This document shows positions 49,906 through 63,199 of a DNA stretch of 64,000 nt, piece after piece. Positions within the stretch are counted from its first letter, which is position 1. Each line of letters starts with the position of its first letter. Position numbers and translations under genes: made by a program. The notes beneath the pieces were generated by a model. That model saw only the letters and a list, made by a program, of their open reading frames with translations. It was not told the origin of the DNA and made no database searches. Source of the stretch: Congeria kusceri (Eukaryota > Mollusca > Bivalvia > Myida > Dreissenidae); NCBI GenBank assembly GCA_027627225.1, contig CM051030.1, positions 7,207,001 to 7,271,000 on the forward strand, read 5' to 3'.

Positions 49906-50762
49906 CAGTAGAACCTGTCTAAACCGAACAGCGTCGGGACCGGGCCGATCGTTCGGTTTGCGGAGGTGTTCGGTTTACCCAGGTTTTTAAATGCTATTTC
50001 CTTAAAACAATGTATGATCTATTTTACAGTGTATATTAAGACAACATCATGTTAATGTTTACTCTTTTATTATTGTTTATTATTTTCATTATTTGCAAGT
50101 AAAATGTATATTTCGCATAAAACGACATACAAATTATTAATCAAACAAGTTCATGTATTCGACGTACAACTTATTTACATCTTTTTAATCAATTATCAAA
50201 TGTTGACTATTTTGATAAGTTTTGAACATATTTATTTTAGCTCGATTGCATCGCTAGCATTGGGTCTATGAAGATCACTGATCGAAATAGTGCCAGAATT
50301 TACTATAATTGTGTATAAATTAATTACACTGTTCTGAAACATTTAACATTTAACATTTTACACTGCACGTACATTTCACCATAAAACACGAACGACTAAT
50401 CTTCTTTTCACAAGTTGGTTATTGTCGTATGCATCATCTCGCTGATCACTAATTGCGCCACTTCCCCGTTTTTATAACTATGGCGATTATGCCTTTTGTG
50501 TGTACTTGTGTCACCAATGATCGGGCACACGCCTCTGCATTATCGCGAAGTGACACCTGACAGGATACACCGTTCGGTTTATTAAGGGTTTGTAAGGTAG
50601 AATGAGATCAAATTTGTGATAAAATCGTTCGGTATTCGGTTTGAACAGCGTTCGGTTTATTAGGGTTTTTTGGTATATAAAATAAGAAGGAAAAAAATCG
50701 GGACCGGTCGGTTTTGACAGGGATTCGGTTTTCACAGGGTTCGGTTTGGACAGGTTTCACTG
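49906..50762. mobile_element. pogo/Tigger-like non-autonomous DNA element (MITE), 857 bp
   Basis: Ends CAGTAGAACCTGTCTAAACC and, inward from the right, CAGTGAAACCTGTCCAAACC, flanked by TA on both sides. Subterminal blocks repeat the ttcggttt motif. No transposase frame. It lies between genes A and B. Confidence 0.85.
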
Positions 50763-50770
50763 TATATTAT

Positions 50771-51010
50771 ATAAACTACACTTGAGATAAACAAAATAAA
50801 TCATGTCATGTAAGCTATACGTTTCAAGTTTAGTGCATAGTGCAGCTACATTTTTTATTCTATAATATGATTCATTTTGTAAAGCAAATAAATAAACTAC
50901 ATTTTAGATTAACAAAATAAATCATGTCATGTAAGCTATACGATTCAAGTTAAGTGCATAGTGCAGCTGCATTGTGTATCCTATGATATGAGTCATCATT
51001 GGAGTTTTCA
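50771..51010. repeat. Tandem duplication, 121-bp unit x 2
   Basis: Both units carry aaaataaatcatgtcatgta and agtgcatagtgcagct, starting at about 50771 and 50892. It begins directly after the MITE. Confidence 0.85.
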
Positions 51011-51786
51011 CAAAACTCATTTCGGTAGAAAGAAAAAAGAAGAAATAAGGATGGATTAAATTTATTTGTTAAACATGCTAAATGTTGTCGGGGCACAACT
51101 TTATATACTTAAGCAGTCCAACTCATGAACAAAACGATGCGCACGCACAGTGTTTTGTTTGCGTTATCTATAATAAAATGTGGGGTTTTTCTTCCATAGT
51201 TAAACGCAAATGATAATAAAATAGAATGTATCATGTCTGTATGCAAATTTTACAAGCAACGTAATGTGTGTTTTTTCCCATATTTATTTGCAGAAATGGG
51301 AATATAAACAGATGTTCTCATACTACAATATTAACTGTCTTAAAATATTTGTGCGTCGCTCGGACACACACATTTTAACTAATAAAAAGAGAATCTTCGT
51401 TTTACGATTTTTTTTATTTCGTAATATATGCATATGTTGTGAGAGAAATATTATCGATGGCCTCCGTCCGTCTTGATAAGTCGATGGTGTAGCTACCAAT
51501 TTATCTGGCAAATGCAACCCAAACTCGTGTCTTGCAGTCTGTTGGTATTTATATATCGTATGCAGACAAAAGTCTTTATCAAGAGACGCAGGACACATTT
51601 GTCGCTTTTACCATAAAACGTATGAAAATCTGAACTTTTATATCATAACAAATAGTACCATTGATAAGAAATTGTCTTGATCATTGTACTCTCATTTAGT
51701 TTAAATTTGATAAAATATCGGCTGCTAAAATACATGTAATTTTGTTAAAGCTTTGTATCGCCACCTTAGTATGCCACCTTAGTATA

Positions 51787-51832
51787 ACAAGGGCCTATCT
51801 GCTTCTTTAACGCAAGTTAGATAGGCCCTTGT
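51787..51832. other. Perfect 14-bp-arm hairpin
   Basis: Arms acaagggcctatct and agataggcccttgt with an 18-base loop. Not next to any recognised gene, so a terminator or miRNA role has no support; it may be a tiny fold-back relic. Confidence 0.6.
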
Positions 51833-51876
51833 AATCCAAAGGTCGCGATATGCAGCGTTTTGTTTTCAGTTGTCTT

Positions 51877-52145
51877 AAAGTAGAAATAAGTCCACTGGTT
51901 GTTGTATAGGCATTTGTGAGGTGGTTCTTTTTTGTTCTACTTGTTGTGTAAGATTAAATGCAATACAGTTGTTAACTGTTACGTAGTGGAAGTAGAAAAA
52001 TAAGTCCCTTGGCTGCACCATAAGTATTTGTGAGGTTGTCCTGTTGTTCTGCAAGTCTTGATGTAATAACTGTAACCTTATTAACTGTAAGTAGAAAAAT
52101 AAGTCCACTCTTGCTGCATAAGTATTTGTGAGGTGGTCCTTTATG
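51877..52145. repeat. Tandem repeat, about 100-bp unit x 3
   Basis: Units share aagtagaaaaataagtcc and tatttgtgaggtggtcct, diverged with indels. Confidence 0.8.
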
Positions 52146-53054
52146 ATAATTATTATTTTGTAAGTAAATAACGTTGTATACTTATAAACATGCCCAATTT
52201 TGCATTAATGAGTAGTTGCAATTAGCACTATTTTAAACACAGATTTGACAAACAATGGTAAACTAGTTTGATGAATGGTTTATGTAATGTGAAGAACAGT
52301 TCAGAAATCGTTTTTCACGATTGTGGAATTATTATAATTAAAGACGCATGATAAATATATTTTAGACGAACATTGATACTAAGCATAAATGTGATATAAT
52401 TATTCACTTTGTAAATAATAAATATGTAATGAAATCACCTATTTTTACTGTAATACCCTATAAGGTTCATTCTGACTATTAAAGATAAATGATTTTAAGA
52501 ACATTACTTTAACTCTTTAAGTCTTCCAAGCATGCCGGTTTTTTTCGCAATAAAAGACAACTTAAGAATATACATACTTTATTATTCAAAAAGCAATTAG
52601 TAGCAAAAAAAAGAATACAAATAACTAAATAACTATAACATTCAAGCCAGTTTTACAACATCGTGAGGTCATCTTGAATTTATCAATTCAGCATGGCTTT
52701 TGACAACAACCCAAATGAACGTTCTTATTTGTAAATACCTTGATATTACAACTATAATGATGGCTTAATTGGGGTTCTTGAACATAGAAAACTATTAAGA
52801 AAACAAGCGTTTTAATTTAATTCACTGAAACAAAGATCATGTATTGCAATATTCAATGTGTTATAATTGTTATATTTAAAGTGGCGAATTGTAACCATGA
52901 ATTTATGAGTTAAATATTCAAAACATATTGGCTGGTATCGGGTAAACACAATATTAACATGGCTATTGGAGTCTGTTTTTATCCGTTTATGATCTGGATA
53001 ACAACATAAGGATCAAATAACTAGTCTCTGGTTTTTGGCTACGTGTAACCGCAC
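52146..53054. other. 3' flank of gene B, otherwise no gene seen
   Basis: A minus-strand AATAAA (tttatt at 52578-52583) lies about 470 bp past the gene B stop codon and could be its polyadenylation signal. Nothing else was recognised. Confidence 0.45.
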
Positions 53055-55538
53055 TTATTCCAGCGGAAACGAGCCACATATCGGACAACACGCTCCTGGT
53101 GGTGCGTGACCTACACACATGGGGCACATCATCATTTCACACTGAACAGAGCCACTTCTACAAAAACACGTCTGGCAGGGGTCGGAGGACTTCCTTGGAA
53201 CTCGGTCACCTGAAATGTTTCCGGAGTCACTAAATAATACTTCATTATGAGGGCAGGAATTTTCAGGAGAAATAATTAACACAAGGAGCAGTCATTCAAA
53301 CTAACAGGAGCATACACTCATTTGTTTTTACCATTTAGCAAGTATTATTTGTGTAAAAGTGTGTGAGTCTATGTACAATACAACAGGCAGCACATGCATT
53401 GAATAACTATTTTAAACTATTTTAGTTCATAAATGTTTAATCAAACGAATAATTGAGTACTTACATGTACTTATTACAAGTTATTACAATTATTAATTAC
53501 AAGTCATATCATCCACATAATTTATCATACATAAACACTTAAAATATTATTGTAGGATAAAATGTATACCACAGCCACATAGTATACAGATTGTTCACTG
53601 TTGACATCTGATTGCGTTCAAACGTCAATTTTGTTATCGATTAAACAGCGTATATTCACGATGCAAAAATATGGACATTTTGATGAAGTAATCCTTATTT
53701 ACACATCATATCGAACATTAATGATGTCCAAGGAAACACTCTAATATATTAATAACCAGTAATACCTTCTTTATAGCTCATTCCGTTGACGAAACAACCG
53801 GTTTCTATGTCTGGAATAAAAATAAACTTCAAAATCTATACAGATTATGTATATTCTTTAAATCGTGATACTTAGTCTGTTGTAACAATTAATAATCTTA
53901 ACGCGGCATTATAGAGCGCGCAGTAGATGTCATTATTTATTAAATAATATGAAGTTCTGCAATATCGTGCTTTTCTTCATCATATATAAAATAATGTACT
54001 GGCCTCTCAATTTACTTTGGCACTGATAGACCTCATAAGGATACACTGGATGGTTAATAATTATGTTTTTTTTGTCTTTAATTGTATTGTGCTCATACCT
54101 TTCGGACTTCTACAGACGTGTCCGCAGCCGTTAGAGCAACATTTTTGTTTGTCTGGGCAGTCAGAATCCGATGAGCACATCTCCACACATATCCCGGCAG
54201 AAGATAGCCTTGGCTTTGGACAAACGCCCGGTTTGTCTGAAATGTAAGGATACTTCGATACATTGTACATAGAACCTTTCAATATCATCACATCGTATGA
54301 TATTTAATTAAACAAACTAAAACATTTTCATTCCCAGCTACAGACAAGGTATGCTGTACCTTAGTGCAATATATTCAACATTATTCAGCTGGCACATTTG
54401 ACGCATTTTAGGTTTACATTCAACGTGTGGTACATCAATATATAATTCACAAACCAATAATTTTAAAAACGTGTACTTAATATTAACGCAAAGAATGGCC
54501 CTTGAGCAATTTTGTTGAGTTGTCATACATATTTATTAAGTCAAAATGCAATGAATGTTTTGATTCCTTTTTTAACTGTTAAATGTGAACATTTGCTATT
54601 GCTCCATACGTAAACGGCTGTAAGAATGTATAATCATTAGGTTGATGTTAATGGAATAAATGGTTATATTGAATCAGCTGTGAAAATATCGTTTTTAAAG
54701 TGGATTTCTGTAAAAGGAATTCGCCACTACATTTTTGTACATGTAAAAAGAAACATACTATTATAATGATTAAACGAGTAGTTTCCCGCGCAGGATGTAA
54801 ACAAACGAGAAAACACTGCGAAATATATCCACTGGCGATTTCATGCTACAATTACATAATTAGTGCACAAGTTATATGTTCTAGTTACCTTTGCAGGCCA
54901 TTTCTGTACATGCTACTGCCCCATTCCTACAGTGACATCTATTGCATTCGTCCTTAAAACTCTCATCGTGTTTGTAAACCTTTCCTTTATAAAAGCAGAC
55001 TTTTTCTGAAAAAGACAATGACACATACACTTATTTCATGTATTACACGTATTTGTGGTTCTTGAAATGCCATCTTATGTATACAGACAAAATAATTGAC
55101 ATACTATCGGCAACAAATTAATAATACAATCATATCAGCTGATGCTTGATACCACTGCAAAAGGGCTTGACATTATTTGTTAACAATGCTTGTAATTAAG
55201 TTCGCTTGCGTTTCATTGACAGCACCATCTTAAAACGAGCAACCATTCAACCTCACCAAAAAACCAAACGGACCAACCAATCAACAAACTAAACGGACCA
55301 ACCAAGCAACCAACTAAACCAAAACCAACCGATCTCAAGCTAACAACAAGTAAAGTTTCGTACCGTCTCTGCAAACCGGACAGCATTCCCCTGGCGGTGT
55401 ATAGTTGTCCACACACGGTGGAGCGGCGCAGAGCACTGCAGCACACAAGGGCGGACGTATGAGCTTTGTTTCTTGCGCCGAAATTCCGGTTACCCCAATA
55501 ACACAGCAAATGAATGCAATATAATAAACGTTATCCAT
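53055..55538 (-). CDS. Gene B: complete secreted VWC-WAP-VWC protein
   Basis: Five exons give 209 residues. Exon 1 (55538-55364) starts at an ATG three bases after ttttcag, so a 5' non-coding exon lies upstream. It encodes a signal peptide ([20 protein letters not shown], then AQE) and [12 protein letters not shown]...GECCPVC, half of a VWC domain. Exon 2 (55005-54889) is VWC-like: [33 protein letters not shown]. Exon 3 (54236-54099, 138 nt) is a WAP domain with all eight cysteines ([30 protein letters not shown]). Exons 4 (53810-53766, 45 nt) and 5 (53209-53055, 155 nt) form a VWC domain ([37 protein letters not shown]) and TAA. Every intron is GT-AG and phase 1. WAP domains often inhibit serine proteases, while VWC domains bind growth factors or matrix. 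A secreted inhibitor or matrix role is inferred. Confidence 0.9.
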
Positions 55539-56166
55539 GATCTGAAAATATACAAAATATGAAAGAATTACTGTTAGAAAAATAAACATTACCAGCCCTA
55601 TATTTTATATTTTGTTTTATATATTACACTAATTCATGAAAACACAATGCACTACATAATTACGTGGATTTCTGTGTTTACGTAAGGTTACTTCAAACGC
55701 GTCCGCTTATACGAGAGCCTCCGAACGGCAGCAAAATAATCCGCAAATATTCTCGCTTATTTTTAGCGCTGAATACACCAGCTTTACTGGTACATACCAC
55801 ACTAGGTTAAACTTACCAATTTCACAATTGTTTTCCAGTGTAAGCTTTAAAACATGAAGCAAACGTTAATTCTTATTGTTTTATACTAGTCCGGCGTTGT
55901 TAAACTAATTGAAACGAACAGAAACGGTGTATAAATACATATCTGTTCACGGATGTTGTTGGACCATAACGACTTGTTTACAATAGGCGCAGCATTGTTT
56001 ATCGTCAAAACATTTAACGATCAACGTAACGTCGACCACACCATAACAACTAATGGTCCTCTGTCAAAATATCTATTAATTGTCCTAGTATTTGTTGATT
56101 CTGACATCCGTGTTTAAAGGAGTGTATCGACGGCTAATACTTCTTATAGTTTCAAATATAAAATTA
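55539..56166. promoter_or_regulatory. Upstream region of gene B, no defined element
   Basis: The acceptor ttttcag at 55542 places at least one untranslated exon and the promoter above this point, but no exon or TATA box could be fixed by eye. Confidence 0.3.
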
Positions 56167-56365
56167 ATAAGGTCGCGGTGGCGTAGTGGATATGGTGTCC
56201 GCCTAGCGATCGGGAGGTCCCGGGTTCGATCCCCACTCCGGGAGCGTTCTCAAGATCTCCCACAAAGACACCAAGTACTGGTTCTACCCAGGAAACGGAC
56301 TCGAGAGTGTCTCTATAAGCCTAAGGCTTTCGATGCAATCGAGCTTAAATAAATAGGTTTACACT
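56167..56365 (+). mobile_element. tRNA-derived SINE with 13-bp target-site duplication
   Basis: A tRNA-like head carries an A box TGGCGTAGTGG (56179-56189) and a B box GGTTCGATCCC (56223-56233). It is followed by a tRNA-unrelated body (acaaagacaccaagtactgg, ggaaacggactcgagagtg) and an aaataaata tail. AAATATAAAATTA occurs exactly at 56154-56166 and 56366-56378. The 199-bp unit is therefore a fairly recent insertion, not a functional tRNA gene. Confidence 0.9.
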
Positions 56366-58512
56366 AAATATAAAATTACATTTTAAAAGTATGAAATGAT
56401 TGCTTAATACATAGGAATCGTTTGTATAAACAAACGGTAAACCATATATTTTTAAAATTATAAAAATGGTCACCGTGACAAGTTTCGCGGGCGCGGCAAA
56501 ATTATTATTAGAAGTAAAATTGATATGAATTAAATATACATAAAGTACCGCATGCGCATTATTGATAACTGCATTGTAGCGTGGGAAAGTTCTCATTGAA
56601 GCAGGCGTAAGGTCGAATACTGCTAGGACTGTGTATCGAGAAACAAACTTGGCATTTTTGTTTCTTAACGATTAACGATTCCATAACTCTTAAGTGTTAC
56701 AACTAGGAAAATATATTCATGAACAGTTGGAATATGCCTTGTTTTATTACGTGTCTATATTCGGAATTTCCGTCGATATGCCCCTTTAAGTTGAACGATA
56801 AAAGCTGGTTATAATTTGTATAACAACTAGTGCACGTAGTATTAGTCAACCCGGACATGTTTAATACATGCTTTATGCTGTCGTAAACAAGCGAAAACCA
56901 AACATCCGTTTTGCGGCGAATAACGCCAGATGTGCATTAGTGTAACAAGCAACAAATAGGGATCAGGCAACAAATAAGTTGAAATAACGGATGGTGTGGT
57001 CATATGATGTCTTCATTGTTCAGTTTTCTTTATTAACTAATTCGCCACTTTTTTTTATAATTTCCACATGAAAGAGAACTTCTATTTAACATTTATTTTC
57101 TTCATAGCAGAAGCAATAATTATATTTTAAATTCTTAAATTCAAACTAAACACATCATAATAAAAAAGTGATTTATTAATTATCGAACTTGTTCAAAATT
57201 ATTAATTAAAAAATTTACACAACAAAGGCCTTATCGTAACATTGGAAATCAGCAGTTGACCCTAAACGTATTCGTGAATGGAAAAATAGTGGTACGCTCA
57301 ATATTATCATGTAACTAGAATTTAACTAGATTTATTTTAAAAATGTCTCGACAACAAATCGAGCGATACCTTAAAGCTAAATACAATATTATATTTTCAC
57401 TGTTGTGCGAAACTATTCGTGCAAAACAAATGGCAAGCAATAAATTAAAAACGCACATAAGTGCATAAGGTGATGCATTAGTTTTTTTTAACGCAGCTGC
57501 AATATTTCTCAGATTTATCCAATACCAAAAATCAAGAGAAGTGCGCGTATTTCTTCACGGGCATACATGAATCGGTGATAATGAACGATTCGGTTAGCTG
57601 CGAGCGGGATACGCAACACTACTGGTCATTGTTTTTATATTTCTTTCTTTTTCTTTTCTTTTTTATATTAATGCCAGGGGGACGTATGAGGACCCATGGC
57701 TCTAGGTCAGTGTAAAGGTGCCTTCATCACCTCCCAAACCCTCTAATTTTAGAGAAATCAGCAAATATGCTAGTGACAAAGAGGCGACCATCAAGAGTAC
57801 TTTTACACAATACATGAACCAAACAGGAGGAACATTTCCGTATGCGCAATTAATAGAATATACTAGTATATAAATAAGTGACCTGTATGCGCTTCTTAAA
57901 TAAATATTAAACAGCATATATATTTTCAAGCTCATACATACACAAATAGCTATAAATATTGGAATAAAACATAAATCGTTAGAATTACACTAAAATAATA
58001 ACGCATATGACATATCACAGCAACTACATTAAACAGGCGTCAACAGCTAGACAGTAACAGCAACTGGATAAGAAATAATCACCGTCTGAAAAACATAGAA
58101 ATCATTATTAGACACTTAAAATAAAACGCCGCGTATGTTGCCGACACCTAAAAATACTTATAATTTAAGCATTTTGCATGAGATATGTGCTTCAAGCTCT
58201 GAATTCGTCTATGTATAAACTAACCAAAACACGTTTACACAACACATTATGAAAAATCACACGAAATCTAATATATGCAAACAAAACTTAGATAAAACAA
58301 AAAGCATCCGCTTGTACTTGATCTTAGTGACCTGAATCGATCAAAGACGTTCAAACAACCATACGCTTTAATCACTGGTACTGAAAAGATACCAAGATTA
58401 ATATAAGAAATATTTATCATACAAGAAACATTCCATCTATCATTGTAAAAAGCAACAATACGATCAAGCAAAGGAATATAGGTAAAAACGGGTGGGTGGG
58501 CGGGCAATTGAG
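56366..58512. other. No gene recognised
   Basis: AT-rich, with short open frames only. Nothing resembling WAP or VWC exons was seen on either strand. Confidence 0.5.
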
Positions 58513-58694
58513 CTTACTTTGCTGCCAATAAAACCTCGAGTGACAAACCATGCCGACTAACGTTTATATATCCATACAAAACCATGCAATGCACGAGCTA
58601 TTTTCCCGCTTTAAACGAAACGCAAACCGAATAATACCGTAAAATACCGAATACTATAAATAGAAACAATTTAGAAAAGTGAATAATTTTATTT
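58513..58694 (+). repeat. Direct repeat, near-identical copy at 62368-62583
   Basis: From cttactttgctgccaataaa through gcacgagctattttcccgct to gtgaataattttattt, the copies differ by only a few bases. The later copy has an extra internal 37-bp duplication at its start. Confidence 0.9.
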
Positions 58695-59028
58695 ACTCAC
58701 TATTTCATCGTGAGTAAAACAATTATTCCCTAATCAAAATTGTTTCACCCAACAAAAACAGAAACAACAACCAAATAGGTATAAGGCTTGTTATTGGCAG
58801 CAATTCGAGTAAAACAAAGAAAGGAATTATTTACTTTTTTGGCCAATATTCTTGTAAAATGCCGATATATGTAAAAGAGAAAATATATAAAGTATACTTA
58901 GTCAATAACAGTTCGTTCCGTTCAGTAAGACTGAAGATCACAGTCAGTGACACATCGTGGACATCTGGCCTTCTAATCAGCACAGGGTACCATATATCGC
59001 ATAGCACATCAGGATGGCCTACCCTCAA

Positions 59029-59380
59029 TTGCAGAGCACATAACTTGGCATTCAACCAATTGCAGAGCACATAACTTAGCATTACGCCAATTGCAGAGCA
59101 CATTACTTGGCAACCCGCCAATTGCAGAGCACATAATTTGGCAATCCGCCAACTGCATAGCACATAATTTGGCATTCCGCCAACTGCATAGCACATAACT
59201 TGGCATTCCGCCAATTGCAAAAACAACGATGTCTATCGCCATTGAGTACCTTACATTGCAGATAATACAAAATGGCATTCCGCCTATCGCAGAACAAACA
59301 CTATGGCATTCTGCCAATTGCAGAACACATACGTTGCCATTTCACCAAATTGCAGAGCACATACAATGTAATATAGGCAT
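59029..59380. repeat. Minisatellite, about 31-bp unit
   Basis: About ten units of ccaattgcagagcacataac plus ttggcattccg, with an interruption at 59220-59270 and a stray unit near 59515. It produces a Cys-rich frame on the minus strand that is a repeat artefact. Confidence 0.9.
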
Positions 59381-60480
59381 TCAGCCCAGAATAAAAATGC
59401 TTTACCTGACAACGAAAGTATCCCCAATTTCATACGAAGCATAAATTAACTTGACGGTAAGTAGAGACAAAATACATCGGTATAACTCGAAATTGCTGAT
59501 GACATTAATGTACATTGCGCCAATTAAAAAGCAAATAGGTTGGCAATCCGTCTAATAACAGAAAATACATAAAATGTTTCGCAATAATCTTTTTTACAAA
59601 CACTAACGTTAAATGTTCAAATTTGAAAACCTATGTGATGATCCGAAAAAAAATCAACAACGGTTTATTCAAATGTCATAAATATAAACAGTACTACTTT
59701 AAAATAAGAATCAATCAGTCATAAAATTCAGAAAAAATAAAATCCATCACATATCAGTGTCAATCCCCATACGCGCATGACTACTCAGGATTCAAATGCC
59801 GAAGTCAATAAAAATAATAAAAGTACCTTGTTAATCGACTTAATTGACTTCCAAAAACATTTAAGCCATAACTACGTAACGCTTACTGTGTAACTCAATA
59901 CCGGTCCATGCAACTATTACATAATTAGCTAATCTTCAGCGCCACATGCATTAACAATATAAAAAAATTCGTATTGTATTTAAAAGATTATTCCTTTTTT
60001 TACTAGTGCGAAATGCGCATGCCAACCACGAAGGACAAAGCAACTTATATTCAAACCCACAACAGATGTGCAAGTTAAAAAACAAATCATAAATATATCA
60101 TATTAGTATCGTTACGGAACGAATTTTATTTTTATTCCTTTTATATCTACTTCAAAAACAAAACAAAACAACATCCGTCTTTAAAACGTACTACATGTAC
60201 AACAGAACATTTTCTCTATCAAATAATATTGTTCATTAGTAAACTTTTTACTTTCGGTTTAATGACAAAAATCTAAAAATTTTATATGCAATTATTTGAG
60301 TAAATCAAACATGGGAAATATGTGATAATAACAACAACGGATTTTACAATAATGATATCTTTTTATAAGCAGATTGGAAACTGACCAAATACAACAATTT
60401 TTATTATCGATAATTTTCAGAAGGATTCGTATATTTGCCAGTATGGGTTCATGTGCTACCATTAACAGTACTCTTCAAGT

Positions 60481-60615
60481 TAAACTTGCTGCTTTAATAC
60501 CATTCTTAACACACTGAACGATATCTAAACTTGCTGCTTTAATACCATTCTGAACACATTGAACGATATCTAAACTTGCTGCTTTAATACCATTCTTAAT
60601 ACATTGAACGATATC
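60481..60615. repeat. Tandem repeat, 45-bp unit x 3
   Basis: Units taaacttgctgctttaatac plus cattcttaacacactgaacg and atatc at 60481, 60526 and 60571, with only a few differences. Confidence 0.95.
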
Positions 60616-61639
60616 TAAACCACTGCTACAAAGACCACAGACAATAACGCCGCATACATAAGGTGCTTAGGCTAACATGCATGTCCGGAAAGTGAAAACG
60701 TAAATCTGGTGTTAACACTTTATCGTATGTGTACGTTCCGTTCAAGTCCTTTAAATAAAATCATCTGCAAACAAAATAAAATCCAATAATCTATGAAAAC
60801 ATGAATACAGACTGGCAAAGACTAGTATCAGTAAATTCAACTTTATCATGAACAAAACGAAATAGAACAAAATAAGAATGTATATAATATAAGTCTATAC
60901 AATAAACAATATTATATAACCAACTAGTCATTTACTTTAAACTGTGTGAAAGTTATATTGATATTTCATTATTGTCGGGATTCATAACAGTTTAACACAA
61001 AACAGCTCTGTTTAACCAACAAATGTGGATCAAAACCCCCCACAAAATCCACGGAAGTTTCCAACATGTTATATACATGAATAGGCGACCTACCAAGCAT
61101 GTCATTAGCCGACTAACTTAGTGTATATCACAGAGATTAAACCGTTTTTGTAAAATATAAAACAGTTTGTGACAAAGTAGAAACAATATGTACAGAGTTG
61201 CAATATGTTCATTAGAAGATTACAGAACATAAATATAAATGGACATCGCAACTAAATGAAATGATTTTGCACAAATACAAACTAACATTATAACATTAAT
61301 ATTACGTTTTTACTAAACGTGCTTCTCCATATACGATGGAACATCTCATTTCCCCATGAGTGTTTGTTTATGTACGAAATATACAGTCGGTTAAAATGCA
61401 AGTGAGACCCGTTATAAACATGGACTAATCGATACGGTAAATTCAACGATTTAAATTGCAGACCATTACAGCGTCTTTGTAAACAGAAAACCATGGTTCC
61501 GCCTATTTACAATAAATGGTTGATCACCTCTTTATTTACAAAATTTAAACCAACTATAGTTCAGGTGTCGACACAAAATACAAATATCAGTACACAACCT
61601 GCACAATTGTTATGCCTTTCATCAACCACTGTACTTCCA

Positions 61640-62000
61640 CCAGCAATAGCAATTGTCACAAACTGGACAAGTCATTCAGAGGGCCGACCACAAAACATGC
61701 TGTACGACATCCAAAGGCCTAAACACACAGCGCATTCAACAATTCACAACTAACAAAAAATAGCCGGTAAGTCTCTGACCGCAAACAAACGAACAAACAC
61801 AGCAAAACCATGTTGCCTTGTTAACAATTACCCAAATTTCCACAATGTGTTGTACCATTGTTTTTATTCAAACTTGACACCACCCAATAAAGATTTATTA
61901 GACGACCCTCGCAATTGAAACACTTCACTGACCACAACGACGGGGCCTGTCCATGCAAAAATCATGCATTATAACCAAATTCCCCATTCGGGAAACCAGA
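61640..62000 (-). repeat. Dispersed repeat, inverse of 16960-17310
   Basis: Shares, in reverse, the blocks around ttagacgaccctcgcaattg, caaaaatcatgcat and acaagtcattcagagggccg. No coding frame. Confidence 0.65.
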
Positions 62001-62367
62001 AAAAAATGACTTTAAATCTACCAAACACAAATTCTTGTCTAACAAACCAAAGACAAATACACACACACACAATCGTAGAGAAAACTTATTTTATCGGAGT
62101 AATTTAACATAGTCATCAAATGAGATCGTGCGGCCCATGCCCCACATACAATGCCAAACATTTTAAAAATATATGGATTTTCAATCTTTCTGAGAAATTT
62201 AAGTGCACATACCATTATACCTGACGCTCTCTGCAGTCCGATCGGATTTCTTCTAATGTTGTCTTTGAAAAGTCGAATTAAACATCGAAATACTAGCGAA
62301 ATACTAGCAACATTACTTTTACTTCATTTTAACTTACACGTACTAAAATATAAAAACTCCATTTACC

Positions 62368-62583
62368 TTACTTTGCTGCCAATAAAACCTCGAGTGACAA
62401 ACCTACTTTGCTGCCAATAAAACCTCGATTGACAAACCATGCCGACTAACGTTTATATATCCATACAAAACCATGCAATGCACGAGCTATTTTCCCGCTT
62501 TAAACGAAACGCAAACCGAATAATACCGTAAAATACCGAATACTATAAATAGAAACAATTTAGAAACGTGAATAATTTTATTT
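62368..62583 (+). repeat. Direct repeat, partner of 58513-58694
   Basis: Nearly identical to the earlier copy, with a 37-bp block (tactttgctgccaataaaac...) duplicated at its start. About 3.7 kb separate the two. Confidence 0.9.
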
Positions 62584-62783
62584 CAATACGTCGAGTCACA
62601 GACACATAGGCGGTTTACTAGCACACGTTTTTTTAACACATACTTGATGGTAAATTTCGAAATATTGTTTCGAATTAGTAATAAAATAATTCAACAATTA
62701 AATTAGACTTCTTTATCAAGCGACCGTGACATGGTTTATAGGTATTATTGCAACGTAACTTGTTGACGTTTGACAGGCATATT

Positions 62784-62872
62784 ATCATACTTCCCTACCA
62801 CACGTAGGCAATGAATACATTATTATTATCGTACTTCCCTACCACACGTAGGCAATGAATACATTATTTTGA
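62784..62872. repeat. Tandem duplication, about 45 bp x 2
   Basis: Two adjacent copies of tacttccctaccacacgtag plus gcaatgaatacattatt. Confidence 0.9.
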
Positions 62873-63199
62873 AAGTTTGAAAGTGTAACGTGGGCAGTGA
62901 ACCATTAACATAACAACTTCATACCAATATAACGTTGTGCAAACGTACACAGGCCAGATTTTTATCGGTGTGTACACTACAATTGACACTATAGTCGATT
63001 TAAATTAAGCTGATAATGAAGGGATACGATATGTACGAAAAAATGGAATCTTTACGTCTTCAAAATTGCCCGTAAACGAATAGTTTGTAGTTGCTTTGGT
63101 TGATTTATGCTGGTTGACCTCCATTGATCGATGTATATAACGATTCTCTCAGCATTTTAACGGAATTTACATACAATGAATACGTTCATCTTCCCATAG

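Noticed and set aside
55213..55363. Extension of the gene B first exon frame into [16 protein letters not shown]
   Set aside because: This is intron read-through past a good gtacga donor, over a ccaaccaa-rich stretch.
56171..56245. Possible tRNA gene
   Set aside because: A and B boxes are present, but the unit continues into a SINE body and tail and is flanked by a 13-bp target duplication.
58831..59317. Cys-rich minus-strand frames
   Set aside because: They arise from the 31-bp minisatellite; three overlapping frames show the same periodicity.
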